Positions 33,997 through 43,724 of a stretch of DNA of 64,000 nucleotides are shown here, piece after piece (within the stretch, counting starts at the first letter, position 1; each line of letters starts with the position of its first letter). The DNA is from Bradyrhizobium sp. BTAi1 (lineage in GTDB: Bacteria > Pseudomonadota > Alphaproteobacteria > Rhizobiales > Xanthobacteraceae): assembly GCF_000015165.1 (NCBI RefSeq), contig NC_009485.1, forward strand, positions 3,739,501 through 3,803,500, written 5' to 3'. Under the pieces are notes generated by a model. That model was not told the origin of the DNA, did not search any database, and was given only the letters and a program-made list of their open reading frames with translations. Both the position numbers and the translations under genes were made by a program.

Positions 33997-34127
33997 TGCA
34001 CCTGAAGATCTTCGATCCCGTGAAGCGCGTGATCGAGGCGGCGACTTTTGCTGCGTTGTTGCTGTCGTCTCCTCGCGCTTGCGGCGGTCGACCAGCGCCT
34101 GAATGTTGCGTCCGAGGGCGGGAGTGA
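33996..34127 (+). CDS. Possible small ORF coupled to the glycosyltransferase
   Basis: A 43-codon frame whose ATG overlaps the glycosyltransferase stop in the same TGATG style used by the other genes of this operon. It would encode MHLKIFDPVKRVIEAATFAA and a Cys/Arg-containing tail, with one short hydrophobic stretch. No family recognised; may be chance. Confidence 0.25.
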   Translation: MHLKIFDPVKRVIEAATFAALLLSSPRACGGRPAPECCVRGRE

Positions 34128-34360
34128 GCCCCGGGCTCGGGGCATGACGCGGTGCGAGCTCTTCGGTCATCCGATCAGAACGAAACCTCGCGGCGAAGCG
34201 TTCCATCGCTCGGTCGCAAACCCGTGCCGCTCCGCTGATGTGGCCTCCAGGTCACGCTCGCCCAATCTTGGCCGGTCTCCATCATTTGGCGGAGGCGTGC
34301 GGCTTCCGCATTTTGGCAAGCAGCAACCTCGCTGTTTTCCGATTGCAGATAGGAATGGCC
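34128..34360. other. Non-coding gap before the porin-like gene
   Basis: No supported gene. The upstream in-frame extension of the next gene passes through here but contains no signal peptide or ribosome-binding site. The last bases (AGGA at 34351) form the ribosome-binding site of the porin-like gene. Confidence 0.5.
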
Positions 34361-35653
34361 ATGAGCACCGCGCTTCGTCGTAACGTCTCGATCCTCAGCC
34401 TCGTGCTTGCATCCGCAAGCGCCTCGGCTGCGGAGGTCGAGGATCTGAATGCCCGACTGGCAAGGCTGGAGCGGGAGAATGCAGCGATGCGGATGGAGAA
34501 CGCCGCGCTGCGCGAGAACAAGCGGCTGCGTGAGGAGAACGGCCGGCTGCGCTCGGCTGAGAACTCCGAGCCGATGCGCTCGGCCTCCTCGAATGGTGCA
34601 GCCGGCTCAGGACGGCTGGCCGCAGACCGAAGCGCGGCGCCAGCTTCTCTGCGCCCGGGACTGGAAGCCAGAGATCCCTATCAGAGCTATGCATCGGCAG
34701 ATGGTCCCGGCGCCTACAAGGCACCGGCTCGTCCGGCCAGCGGCGTGCTGAAGATCTGGGGGGAAGGCGGCGCCATCTGGAGCGGCGGCGACCGGTTCTT
34801 CCAGGATGCGGGCACGGCGCTCGCTGCATTTCCCAACACGACCGTGTCCCCGCCGCTCGATCTGACGCCCAAGGTCGGTTGGGAGGCCGCCACCGGCTTC
34901 GACTATCTGATCGCTGGCTCGCCATGGCACGTCAGCGGCCAGCTCCGCTATGGTCAGAGCGGCCAGGCCAGCGCGCAAATCCTGTCGTCCGGACGGCTTG
35001 ATCTTGGACGGGGCCGCGTCATCACGGCCTCTGATACGTTCGATGCGACCTATCAGGAATCGCGCTGGCTGGCCGATATCGCCATCGGGCGCGACGTGTT
35101 CGGAACCGGGCCGGGGGCGCTTCAGGTCAAGGGTGGACTGCGGCTGCTCGACTTTGAAACCCGTGCGACCAACTCCGATCTGCTGCGACAGAATGCGAGC
35201 ATCGTCGATGTCGGCAACGTGGTCTTCACCAACGTCGATGCCGCACAGGCGAACGACGGCGCGAATCGCAACAGCTTTCTCGGCGCCGGCCCGCGTGTCG
35301 GCGTGGAAGGCTCGATCCCGTTCGCCGGCCGCTGGTCGCTGGACTATCTCAGCGACGTTGCCGTGCTGTTCGGCGTTCAGCGCAACGTCGTCAACAGCAG
35401 GTCCCAGTCGTCCGCCAGCGTGCCGGTACTGGCGCAACCCGGCACCAGCTTCACCGTCTCCACGGAGCGCAACACCGCGCTGTTCAATGCCGATCTGCAG
35501 TTCGGCCTGTCATATTGGATCAACGAGAACGTCAAGCTCGGCGGAAGCTACCGGGTCGATGCCTTGATCAACACGCAGGATACGACGTTCACGCCGAACC
35601 GCTTCACGCATGGCCCGCGGCTGACGGTGACGGGCCAGTTCGATGCGCGATGA
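34361..35653 (+). CDS. Lpg1974-family-like pore-forming outer membrane protein
   Basis: A 430-residue protein. ATG 34361 follows AGGA by six bases and gives a signal peptide (STALRRNVSILSLVLASASA). Next is a coiled coil rich in Leu, Arg and Glu (LARLERENAAMRMENAALRE, about residues 30-65), as in porins that trimerise through a periplasmic helix. From KIWGEGGAIWSGGD onwards the sequence is beta-strand rich and Gly/Ser/Asp-rich. It ends LTVTGQFDAR, without a terminal aromatic. The design matches Lpg1974-type outer membrane proteins of legionellae and rhizobia. It may be the outer-membrane exit for the polysaccharide module upstream, but the gap of 364 bp makes that only a guess. Confidence 0.72.
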   Translation: MSTALRRNVSILSLVLASASASAAEVEDLNARLARLERENAAMRMENAALRENKRLREENGRLRSAENSEPMRSASSNGAAGSGRLAADRSAAPASLRPGLEARDPYQSYASADGPGAYKAPARPASGVLKIWGEGGAIWSGGDRFFQDAGTALAAFPNTTVSPPLDLTPKVGWEAATGFDYLIAGSPWHVSGQLRYGQSGQASAQILSSGRLDLGRGRVITASDTFDATYQESRWLADIAIGRDVFGTGPGALQVKGGLRLLDFETRATNSDLLRQNASIVDVGNVVFTNVDAAQANDGANRNSFLGAGPRVGVEGSIPFAGRWSLDYLSDVAVLFGVQRNVVNSRSQSSASVPVLAQPGTSFTVSTERNTALFNADLQFGLSYWINENVKLGGSYRVDALINTQDTTFTPNRFTHGPRLTVTGQFDAR

Positions 35654-35981
35654 CGCTCGGTGCGCGGTTGGCCTATTGTATGCCAAGGATGCAGTTCAGA
35701 TCCTGAAAGGTCGCCTTGCATGTGAGGCGTTCTGCGCTCGCGGGTTGCGCAGAGTCTTGCAGACAAGAGGAGGATTGGAAGCGGCGGCAGGTGTACAAGG
35801 TTGATCGTTGTCATGAAATCGTAATCTACGCGTGCCGCGAGAAAATGGGGCTGATCCTAACAACTAATGAGTGTGAAGTCGGATTTCGTTGTCAGACATG
35901 TTCGTTAAAGTGTCGCAGCCTCTTGCTGATCGACCGCGTGTTCTTACGTGCTGATCACTGTCCAGCAGGAGAACGACAGAC
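35654..35981. other. Intergenic region of lower GC, no gene supported
   Basis: This 328-bp stretch is visibly richer in A and T than its surroundings, especially 35800-35900. Short open frames cross it but none has a ribosome-binding site with a sensible product. It probably holds the promoter of the next gene; AGGAG at 35967 is the ribosome-binding site. Confidence 0.4.
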
Positions 35982-36455
35982 GTGTCTACCATCGTTAAGT
36001 CCACCGTATCCGCTCTTCTCGTTTTGGTGTCCGCGAGCGCCGTCCAGGCCAAGAGCATGGAATGTCCCACGACATCCGAAACTCAAATCGAAGGCTTGTT
36101 CACAAGCTTCAACGATGCCTGGGCGACCAAGGATCCGGAGAAGGTGACTGCACTTTTCACCAAGAAGCCGGTACTGCTCGCGACCGTGTCGAACACGCCG
36201 CGCACCACACCGGAGGAGGTCAAGGACTACTTCGTCAAATTCCTCAAGAGCAGCCCGGTCGGCCGCATCGATACATCGACGGTCGAGCTGGACTGCAACA
36301 CGGCGACGCGTCTCGGCACCTGGACGGTGACGTTGACCGATCCTGCAACGGGCGCCAAGTCGGACGTCAAGGCACGCTACTCGTTCATCTATCGCTACGA
36401 GGACGGCGCCTGGAAGATCGACCATCTGCACTCATCGATGATGCCGGAGAAATAG
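35982..36455 (+). CDS. Exported NTF2/SnoaL-like (DUF4440-type) protein
   Basis: A 157-residue protein starting at GTG 35982 with a signal peptide (STIVKSTVSALLVLVSASAVQA). The mature part looks like a cone-shaped NTF2 fold: ETQIEGLFTSFNDAWATKDPEKVTALF, then strands LDCNTATRLGTWTVTL, ending RYSFIYRYEDGAWKIDHLHSS. Such domains bind small ligands or act as isomerases; exported members are mostly uncharacterised. Two cysteines (C near residues 28 and 103) may pair. Confidence 0.75.
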   Translation: MSTIVKSTVSALLVLVSASAVQAKSMECPTTSETQIEGLFTSFNDAWATKDPEKVTALFTKKPVLLATVSNTPRTTPEEVKDYFVKFLKSSPVGRIDTSTVELDCNTATRLGTWTVTLTDPATGAKSDVKARYSFIYRYEDGAWKIDHLHSSMMPEK

Positions 36456-36470
36456 TCGGCGTCTCCGTGG

Positions 36471-36500
36471 CTGGACCCGCTTCATTCGAGGCGGGTTCAG
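36471..36500. terminator. Possible hairpin terminator after the NTF2-like gene
   Basis: CTGGACCCGC and GCGGGTTCAG pair over 10 positions (one G-T wobble) around a 10-base loop, 16 bp after the stop. No T-run follows. Confidence 0.3.
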
Positions 36501-36599
36501 CGTCGTGGTCCGGAGCGCAATGATATCCGGGGACTTATCGATGCCAGCCGATGTCCAGGCGTCGCTCCCGCCCGGGCCCGATGACGAAGCCGGGATCAG

Positions 36600-38087
36600 C
36601 TAACCCAGCCGCTGATCCCGCGCGTCATGCGTGGTTTCGCTGGCCGATTTGGTCGCTGCCTTCTCCACCCCTTTCTCGGCGCCCTTGCGGCTGGCGATGG
36701 CCGCGACCTTGCGGCCCGAGATCTCGCTGCCGGCATCGTCGGGCATCTGCCAGAAGAAGAACGACGACAGCGCCGAGGTGATGGCGACGACGATGAAGGC
36801 CGGCGCGAAAGAGGTGGCGGTCAGCTGGCTCGCGCCATGCGCCCACATCGTGGTCTCCACCGAGAACGCGCCGACGGCGACGCCGGCCGAGATCGCGAGC
36901 TGCTGGTTGACGCTGGTCAGCGTGGTGGCGCGGCTCATCTGCGCGGTCTCGACCTCGGCATAGGCCACGGTGTTGATCGCGGTGAACTGCAGCGAGCGGA
37001 AGAAGCCGCCGACAAACAAGATGATGACGATCAGGAGCAGCGGCGTCGCCGGCGTGAACAGCGCGCAGGCGGCCAGGAAGACCGAGCTGACGACCGCGTT
37101 GACGGTCATCAGGTGGCGGAAGCCGAAGGCGCGGATGAGGCGCGCGGCCAAGGCCTTCATGCCCATCGCGCCAGCCGAGGAGCCAAAGGTGACGAGGCCC
37201 GACTGGAACGGCGACAGGCCGAAGCCGAGCTGCATCAGCAGCGGCAGCAGGAAGGGCAGGGCGCCGATCCCCAGCCGGAACATGAAGCCGCCGACGATCG
37301 AGGCCCGCAAGGTCGGCAGCCGCAGCAGCGAGAAGTCGAGCACCGGCGAATTGGTCCGCCAGGAGTGGCGGACGTAGAGCGTCATCGAGATCGCGCCGAT
37401 CGCGACCAGGCTCGCCACCACCGACCAGGGCAGCAAATTGAGACCCGCGACCGAGAGGCCGAAGGCGAGACCGGCGAGGCCAAGGCCGGCGAGCACCATG
37501 CCATAGAGATCGAACGGCTCGGGATTGTCGCTCTTGATCGGATCGATGAAGCGCAGCGCCATGATGATGCCGACGATGCCGATCGGAATGTTGATCAGGA
37601 AGATCCAGTGCCAGGAGAAATAGGTGGTGATGAAGCCGCCGACCGGCGGCCCGATGACCGGGCCGATCAGCGCGGGGATGGTGACCCAGGCCATGGCGCC
37701 GACCAGCGCGCTCTTGTCGACCGAGCGCAAGAGCACGAGCCGGCCGACCGGCGTCATCATCGCGCCGCCCATGCCCTGCAGGATGCGCGCGAACACGAAG
37801 TTCTCGACCGAGTTCGCCAGCGCGCAGCCGATCGAGCCGATCATGAACACGGCGACGGCGCTCGAGAACACCCGCCGCGCGCCAAAACGGTCGGCGGTCC
37901 AGCCGCTCGCCGGGATGAACACGGCGAGCGACAGCAGATAGGAGGTGATGGCGAGCTTCAGCGTCAGCGGGCTGGTGCCGATGTCCCTGGCGATCGCCGG
38001 CAGCGAGGTCGCGATGACCGTGGAGTCCATGTTCTCCATGAACAGGGCAGTGGCGACGATCAGCGGAATGACGCGTTGCTTGTTCAT
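36600..38087 (-). CDS. DHA2-family MFS transporter (EmrB/QacA-like)
   Basis: A 495-residue major facilitator with about fourteen hydrophobic segments. The DHA2 motif MENMDSTVIATSLPAIARD occupies residues about 17-35, the A-like loop reads DRFGARRVF, and the C-like region contains ARILQGMGGAMMTPVGR. These proton-driven exporters remove drugs or other small organic molecules. ATG 38087 starts MNKQRVIPLIVA and fits family N-termini; an in-frame ATG 28 codons upstream (38171) is less likely. The cytoplasmic tail is charged (Lys/Glu-rich). No regulator or adaptor gene is adjacent. Confidence 0.9.
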   Translation of the reverse strand: MNKQRVIPLIVATALFMENMDSTVIATSLPAIARDIGTSPLTLKLAITSYLLSLAVFIPASGWTADRFGARRVFSSAVAVFMIGSIGCALANSVENFVFARILQGMGGAMMTPVGRLVLLRSVDKSALVGAMAWVTIPALIGPVIGPPVGGFITTYFSWHWIFLINIPIGIVGIIMALRFIDPIKSDNPEPFDLYGMVLAGLGLAGLAFGLSVAGLNLLPWSVVASLVAIGAISMTLYVRHSWRTNSPVLDFSLLRLPTLRASIVGGFMFRLGIGALPFLLPLLMQLGFGLSPFQSGLVTFGSSAGAMGMKALAARLIRAFGFRHLMTVNAVVSSVFLAACALFTPATPLLLIVIILFVGGFFRSLQFTAINTVAYAEVETAQMSRATTLTSVNQQLAISAGVAVGAFSVETTMWAHGASQLTATSFAPAFIVVAITSALSSFFFWQMPDDAGSEISGRKVAAIASRKGAEKGVEKAATKSASETTHDARDQRLG

Positions 38088-38225
38088 CGGATGTCGGTGG
38101 CGGGAGGAGGGAGACGCGGGCGGTGCGGCTTTAACACCCTGCGACGAACGAGGCCATTGCGCTGGCGGCATGGCCCACTAGATCCAGCGCGACGCTGTCG
38201 CGTCCCCTTTGTTGGAGATGTGCCG

Positions 38226-38474
38226 ATGATCTACCTGCTCGCCGCTCTGGTGCCGCCGCTGGGCCTGTTGTTCAACGGGCAGCCGTTCGCGGCGGTGTTC
38301 AATCTGGCGCTGTGCGTGGTGTGCCTGGTCCTCGGCCTGTTCTTCCACGTGCTGCTGCTGGTGCCCTCGGCGCACGCTCTGATCGCCGTGCACATGCGGC
38401 GGGAGGACCGGCGTCACCGGGAGGTAGTGGACGCGATCCGGCGTTACGGGCCGCCGCCGGGCGCGTGGCGCTGA
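38226..38474 (+). CDS. Small two-helix membrane protein, YqaE/Pmp3-like
   Basis: An 82-residue protein starting at ATG 38226. Two hydrophobic helices are joined by a short loop: MIYLLAALVPPLGLLFNGQP, with the PPLG motif of the YqaE/Pmp3 family, and FNLALCVVCLVLGLFFHVLL. A basic tail (MRREDRRHREVVDAIRRYG) would face the cytoplasm. Pmp3-type proteins are linked to membrane potential and salt stress. Similarity judged by pattern only. Confidence 0.6.
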   Translation: MIYLLAALVPPLGLLFNGQPFAAVFNLALCVVCLVLGLFFHVLLLVPSAHALIAVHMRREDRRHREVVDAIRRYGPPPGAWR

Positions 38475-38755
38475 GTCCTGGCGGGGGTCGCCAGGAACGG
38501 AACTTCCGCTCCGGAATCGCGCCCTGCGCGATCTTTTATTGCTCGTGACGCGAAAATTAAGGCTCTCCGCCGCCATCCCGCGTAATCGCCGGATGGTGAC
38601 GGATCGGCCCTTTGATTCGTCACAGGCCCATGCTATCGACCCGCGTCAACCCCACCGATGGGCATCGATTCGACGGCGAGGCATGGTCTCGACGGCGCCG
38701 CCGCTCATCCGCATCAGCATCGCGGCCGTATCAGGCCGCAGACAAGGAGTTGACG

Positions 38756-40243
<1,488 letters not shown>

Positions 40244-40263
40244 GCCACACGCCCGCTCTCTCC

Positions 40264-40344
40264 GTCATTGCGAGGAGCGAAGCGACGAAGCAATCCAGGG
40301 GTTGCGCACGCCGCCCTGGATTGCTTCGCTTCGCTCGCAATGAC
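40264..40344. repeat. Palindromic dispersed element, 'GTCATTGCGAG' family
   Basis: Left end GTCATTGCGAGGAGCGAAGC, right end CGCTTCGCTCGCAATGAC, inner arms CAATCCAGG and CCTGGATTG. Very regular hairpin immediately after guaB, where it may help end transcription. Confidence 0.8.
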
Positions 40345-40398
40345 GGCTCCTTTGGGTTCGGCACCGACCGTCACAACCAACAAAAGAGGAAACATCTG

Positions 40399-41421
40399 AT
40401 GTCCCAAGCCAAGCGCATCGTTCTCGCCGCCCGTCCCGTCGGCGAGCCCAAGCCGAGTGACTTCCGTCTCGAGGAGCACGCCATTCCGACGCCCGGCGCC
40501 GGCGAGGTGCTGCTGCGCACGATCTGGCTGTCGCTCGATCCCTATATGCGCGGGCGCATGAGCGACGGGCCGTCTTATGCCCAGCCGGTGCCGGTCGGCG
40601 GCGTGATGGAGGCGGGCACTGTGTGCGAGGTGGTGGCCTCCAACAATCCCGGCTTCAAGGCCGGCGACATCGTGCTGGCGCGCGCCGGCTGGCAGACGCA
40701 TGCGATCTCCGACGGCAAGGGCCTCGCCAAGGTCGATCCCAAGCTGGCGCCGATCTCGACCGCCGTCGGTGTGCTCGGCATGCCCGGCATGACCGCCTAT
40801 ACCGGCCTGCTCGACATCGGCCAGCCCAAGCCGGGCGAGACCGTGGTGGTCGCCGCGGCGTCCGGCGCGGTCGGCTCGGCCGTGGGTCAGATCGCGAAGA
40901 TCAAGGGCGCCCGCGCCATCGGCATCGCCGGCGGCAAGGACAAATGCGACTATGTGAAGAACGAGTTCGGCTTCGACGACTGCCTCGACCATCGCGATCC
41001 CGATCTTGCGGCGAAGCTGAAAGCGGCGTGCCCCAAGGGCATCGACGTCTATTTCGAGAATGTCGGCGGCCCGGTGTTCGAGGCGGTGTTCCCGCTGTTC
41101 AACGCCTTTGCCCGCATGCCCGTCTGCGGCCTGATCGCGCATTACAACGACACCCAGTCGGTGGCGCCGAAATGGGCCGGCGCGCTGATGCGCAACGTCC
41201 TGACCAAGCGGCTCACCATCCGCGGCTTCATCGTCTCGGATTTCGCCAGCCGCCATGGCGACTTCCTGAAGGACATGTCGGCCTGGGTGCGCGACGGCAA
41301 GGTCAAGTACAAGGAACACGTCACCGAGGGCCTGGAGAACGCCCCGGACGCCTTCATGGGCCTGCTCAAGGGCGCCAATTTCGGCAAGCAGCTGGTGCGG
41401 GTCGGGCCGGACAAGGCTTGA
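40399..41421 (+). CDS. NADP-dependent zinc-independent medium-chain reductase (LTB4DH/curcumin-reductase type)
   Basis: A 340-residue MDR-superfamily oxidoreductase. It lacks zinc-binding cysteines and has the family segments WLSLDPYMRGRMSD (residues about 42-55), GMPGMTAYTGLLDIG and the Rossmann motif AASGAVGSAVGQIAK. NADPH phosphate contacts are suggested by GIAGGKDKC. Members reduce the double bond of alpha,beta-unsaturated ketones or aldehydes, e.g. alkenals, and are widespread in detoxification. ATG 40399 follows AGAGGA. The physiological substrate is unknown. Confidence 0.9.
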   Translation: MSQAKRIVLAARPVGEPKPSDFRLEEHAIPTPGAGEVLLRTIWLSLDPYMRGRMSDGPSYAQPVPVGGVMEAGTVCEVVASNNPGFKAGDIVLARAGWQTHAISDGKGLAKVDPKLAPISTAVGVLGMPGMTAYTGLLDIGQPKPGETVVVAAASGAVGSAVGQIAKIKGARAIGIAGGKDKCDYVKNEFGFDDCLDHRDPDLAAKLKAACPKGIDVYFENVGGPVFEAVFPLFNAFARMPVCGLIAHYNDTQSVAPKWAGALMRNVLTKRLTIRGFIVSDFASRHGDFLKDMSAWVRDGKVKYKEHVTEGLENAPDAFMGLLKGANFGKQLVRVGPDKA

Positions 41422-41512
41422 GCCACAGCTGATGTGAAAGTTGAGCACGACCGCAAAAATACGGGAACCACGGACGGTTGCCGGGAGTCCTGAGGGAACC
41501 GGTTCATTCATG

Positions 41513-41537
41513 AAGGCCCGGCGTCGCGCCGGGCCTT
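41513..41537. terminator. Perfect 11-bp hairpin
   Basis: AAGGCCCGGCG and CGCCGGGCCTT pair perfectly around a TCG loop, about 90 bp after the reductase stop and 25 bp before the MAPEG gene. It is a likely terminator or attenuator, although no T-run follows (CGGCTTTCC). Confidence 0.5.
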
Positions 41538-41562
41538 CGGCTTTCCTCAAGGGGGATCTTCG

Positions 41563-41901
41563 ATGTCGCTGACCATGGTTCTGCTGCCCGTCTTCGTCGA
41601 GGTCGGGCTCACTTTCGCGCTTCTGTTCTGGACCAAGGGACGCGCCAAGACCGCTGAGGCCGCTGAGGAATTCGGCCTGCCGACGCTGTTTTATGCGCTG
41701 ATCGCGCTGGCGCTGCCGCTGCGCCATGCCGATCTGGCGATCGTGCTGCTGTCCTGGGTGTTCGTGGTCACCCGCTTCGTCAATGCCGGGCTCCTCCGGA
41801 GCGCGGACGGCCGCCAGCGCGGTCTCGCCTGGACCGCCTCGGCGCTGGTGCTGCTGGCCATGTGGTTGTATTTCGCGTTGAAGATGCTGCTTCTTCTCTA
41901 G
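41563..41901 (+). CDS. MAPEG family membrane protein
   Basis: A 112-residue protein with four hydrophobic helices, the size and topology of a MAPEG domain. The most conserved stretch is FGLPTLFYALIALALPLRHA followed by LLSWVFVVTRFVNAGLL, where the F-x-L-P-x-L-F-Y pattern is typical. MAPEG proteins include glutathione transferases and peroxidases of the membrane, but short bacterial members are uncharacterised. The next gene starts 15 bp downstream, so the two may be cotranscribed. Confidence 0.8.
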   Translation: MSLTMVLLPVFVEVGLTFALLFWTKGRAKTAEAAEEFGLPTLFYALIALALPLRHADLAIVLLSWVFVVTRFVNAGLLRSADGRQRGLAWTASALVLLAMWLYFALKMLLLL

Positions 41902-41916
41902 CTTGGATTGTTCTCA

Positions 41917-43215
41917 ATGACCCCCGCCGCCCGGCTGTCCGCCGCCATCGACATCATCGAGACCATCGAGGCCGACAGGGCACCGGCGGCCAAGGCCCTG
42001 AAGGACTGGGGCACCAGCCACCGCTTCGCCGGCTCCGGCGACCGCGCCGCCATCGCCGGCCTGGTCTGGGACGTGCTGCGCCGCCGCGCCTCCAGCGCCT
42101 GGGTGATGGAGGACGACAGCGCCCGCGCCCGCGTGCTCGGCATGCTCAAGCTCGAGCGCGGCCTGGATGTGCCGACCATCGGCGCGATGTGCGACGGCAG
42201 CCGCTTCGCGCCGCCGCCGCTTACCGACCAGGAGGAGAAGGCGCTGGCCTCGCGCACCACCGAGGGCGCGCCGTCGCCGGTCGCGGGGGACTATCCCGAC
42301 TGGCTCGACCCGTATCTCGCCGCCGTGTTCGGCGACGACCGCGTCGCCGAGGCCATGGCGATGGCCAGCCGTGCGCCGCTCGATTTGCGCGTCAACACGC
42401 TGAAAGCCAAGCGCGAGAAGGTTCAGGCCTCGCTGAAGCATCTTGGCGCGGTGCCGACGCCGTGGTCGCCGATCGGCCTGCGCATCACGCTCGGGGCCGA
42501 TGCGCGCAATCCCGGCATCCATGCCGAGGAGGATTTCATCAAGGGCGCCATCGAGGTCCAGGACGAGGGCTCGCAGCTCGCGGCGCTGTTCACCGCCGCC
42601 AAGCCCGGCGAGCAGGTGATCGATCTCTGCGCCGGCGCCGGCGGCAAGACCTTGGCGCTGGCAGCCATGATGGGCGGCAAGGGCCGGCTGATCGCCACCG
42701 ATGACGACAAGCGCCAGCTCGCGCCGATCCATGAGCGGCTGTCGCGCGCCGGCGTCCACAATGCCGATGTCCGCAGCCCGAAGGGCGACGCCGACCCGCT
42801 CGCCGACATCAGGGCCTCGGCCGATCTCGTCGTCATCGACGCCCCCTGCACGGGCACCGGCACCTGGCGCCGCAACCCCGACGCCAAATGGCGCATGCGC
42901 CCCGGCGCGCTCGAGATCCGCCTGAAGGACCAGGCTGAAGTGCTTGATCGGGCGGCCGGTCTGGTCAAGCCCGGCGGCCGCATCGCCTACATCACCTGCT
43001 CGGTGCTGCAGCCGGAAAACGGCGATCAGGTCCGCGGCTTCGTGGCCCGCCACCCGGAGTTTTCCATCCAGCCCCCCGACCAGACCGCCACCGTCCTCTG
43101 GGACAAGGCCGAAGCCTTTGCCGAGGCCGCGCTGAAGTCGGACGAAGGCTGGCTGATGACCCCCCGCCGCACCGGGACGGACGGGTTCTTCGTGTCGGTG
43201 CTGAAGAAGGCATAA
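41917..43215 (+). CDS. RsmB/NOP family RNA (cytosine-5-)-methyltransferase
   Basis: A 432-residue protein. The N-terminal NusB-like region (residues 1-130) is followed by a SAM-dependent methyltransferase: motif I VIDLCAGAGGKTLALAA, motif IV DAPCTGTGTWRRNP with the resolving Cys, and motif VI YITCSVLQPENGDQ with the nucleophile Cys. The family methylates cytosines in rRNA or tRNA; RsmB acts on C967 of 16S rRNA, but alphaproteobacteria carry several paralogues, so the target is left open. ATG 41917 is preferred; a TTG three codons upstream is in frame. Confidence 0.9.
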   Translation: MTPAARLSAAIDIIETIEADRAPAAKALKDWGTSHRFAGSGDRAAIAGLVWDVLRRRASSAWVMEDDSARARVLGMLKLERGLDVPTIGAMCDGSRFAPPPLTDQEEKALASRTTEGAPSPVAGDYPDWLDPYLAAVFGDDRVAEAMAMASRAPLDLRVNTLKAKREKVQASLKHLGAVPTPWSPIGLRITLGADARNPGIHAEEDFIKGAIEVQDEGSQLAALFTAAKPGEQVIDLCAGAGGKTLALAAMMGGKGRLIATDDDKRQLAPIHERLSRAGVHNADVRSPKGDADPLADIRASADLVVIDAPCTGTGTWRRNPDAKWRMRPGALEIRLKDQAEVLDRAAGLVKPGGRIAYITCSVLQPENGDQVRGFVARHPEFSIQPPDQTATVLWDKAEAFAEAALKSDEGWLMTPRRTGTDGFFVSVLKKA

Positions 43216-43262
43216 GCTCTCTCCGCCATCCGAGGTCTCTCCGCGTCAAAGCTCTTTCCTCC

Positions 43263-43336
43263 GTCATTGCGAGCGCAGCGAAGCAATCCAGGGTGGCGGA
43301 CGGGACTCTGGATGGCTTCGCTGCGCTCGCAATGAC
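43263..43336. repeat. Palindromic dispersed element, 'GTCATTGCGAG' family
   Basis: GTCATTGCGAGCGCAGCGAA at the left and CTTCGCTGCGCTCGCAATGA at the right. It is the closest match to the element split by the insertion sequence at 19209-20476. Confidence 0.8.
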
Positions 43337-43367
43337 GGGGGAGGCGGTCGCGCCACCCTCGGCTATC

Positions 43368-43532
43368 GTCGGGTGGGCAAAGGCGCGGCCCTTCGTTTCC
43401 ACACGCGAGCTCGCAATGGCGCCGTGCCTCCGTCTCACCGCGGCGGACGCCGCCCGACGGTGGGCACGGCGCGCGCCGGTGTGGTCCAAACGCCCCATCG
43501 TGCCAGGGCCTTTTGCCCACTCCTACGGCGCC
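43368..43532. repeat. Diverged 'GTCGGGTGGGCAAAG' element
   Basis: Starts GTCGGGTGGGCAAAGGCGCG and ends TTGCCCACTCCTACGGCG; the middle has GGTGGGCACGGCGC. It is a longer, diverged relative of 15613-15704. The 509-bp gap 43216-43724 between the methyltransferase and guaA is filled by this and the two flanking palindromes; no gene is seen. Confidence 0.55.
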
Positions 43533-43545
43533 ATCTCTCTCCGTC

Positions 43546-43628
43546 GTCATGCCCGGGCTTGACCCTGGCATCCACGTCGTTCCAACCGCGTCGATCGACG
43601 TGGATGGCGGGACAAGCCCGGCCATGAC
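43546..43628. repeat. Palindromic dispersed element, 'GTCATGCCCGGGCTTG' family
   Basis: GTCATGCCCGGGCTTGACCC at the left, GGGACAAGCCCGGCCATGAC at the right, inner arms ATCCACGTCG and CGACGTGGAT. It lies about 100 bp before guaA. Confidence 0.75.
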
Positions 43629-43724
43629 GGAGATCTGGGAGGGGGCCTTTCAGTCAACGACAGACCGGTGAATCGCCCGCTTGCGAGGGTTGCGAGTCCC
43701 CCCGCAGCGGCGTAATTCCTTGCC

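Noticed and set aside
35716..36147. 143-codon plus-strand open frame before the NTF2-like gene
   Set aside because: It overlaps the start of the better supported exported protein in another frame and lacks a ribosome-binding site.
36627..38225. Long plus-strand open frame running opposite the DHA2 transporter
   Set aside because: Only its last 82 codons from ATG 38226 are real (the Pmp3-like protein); the rest is the antisense of the transporter.
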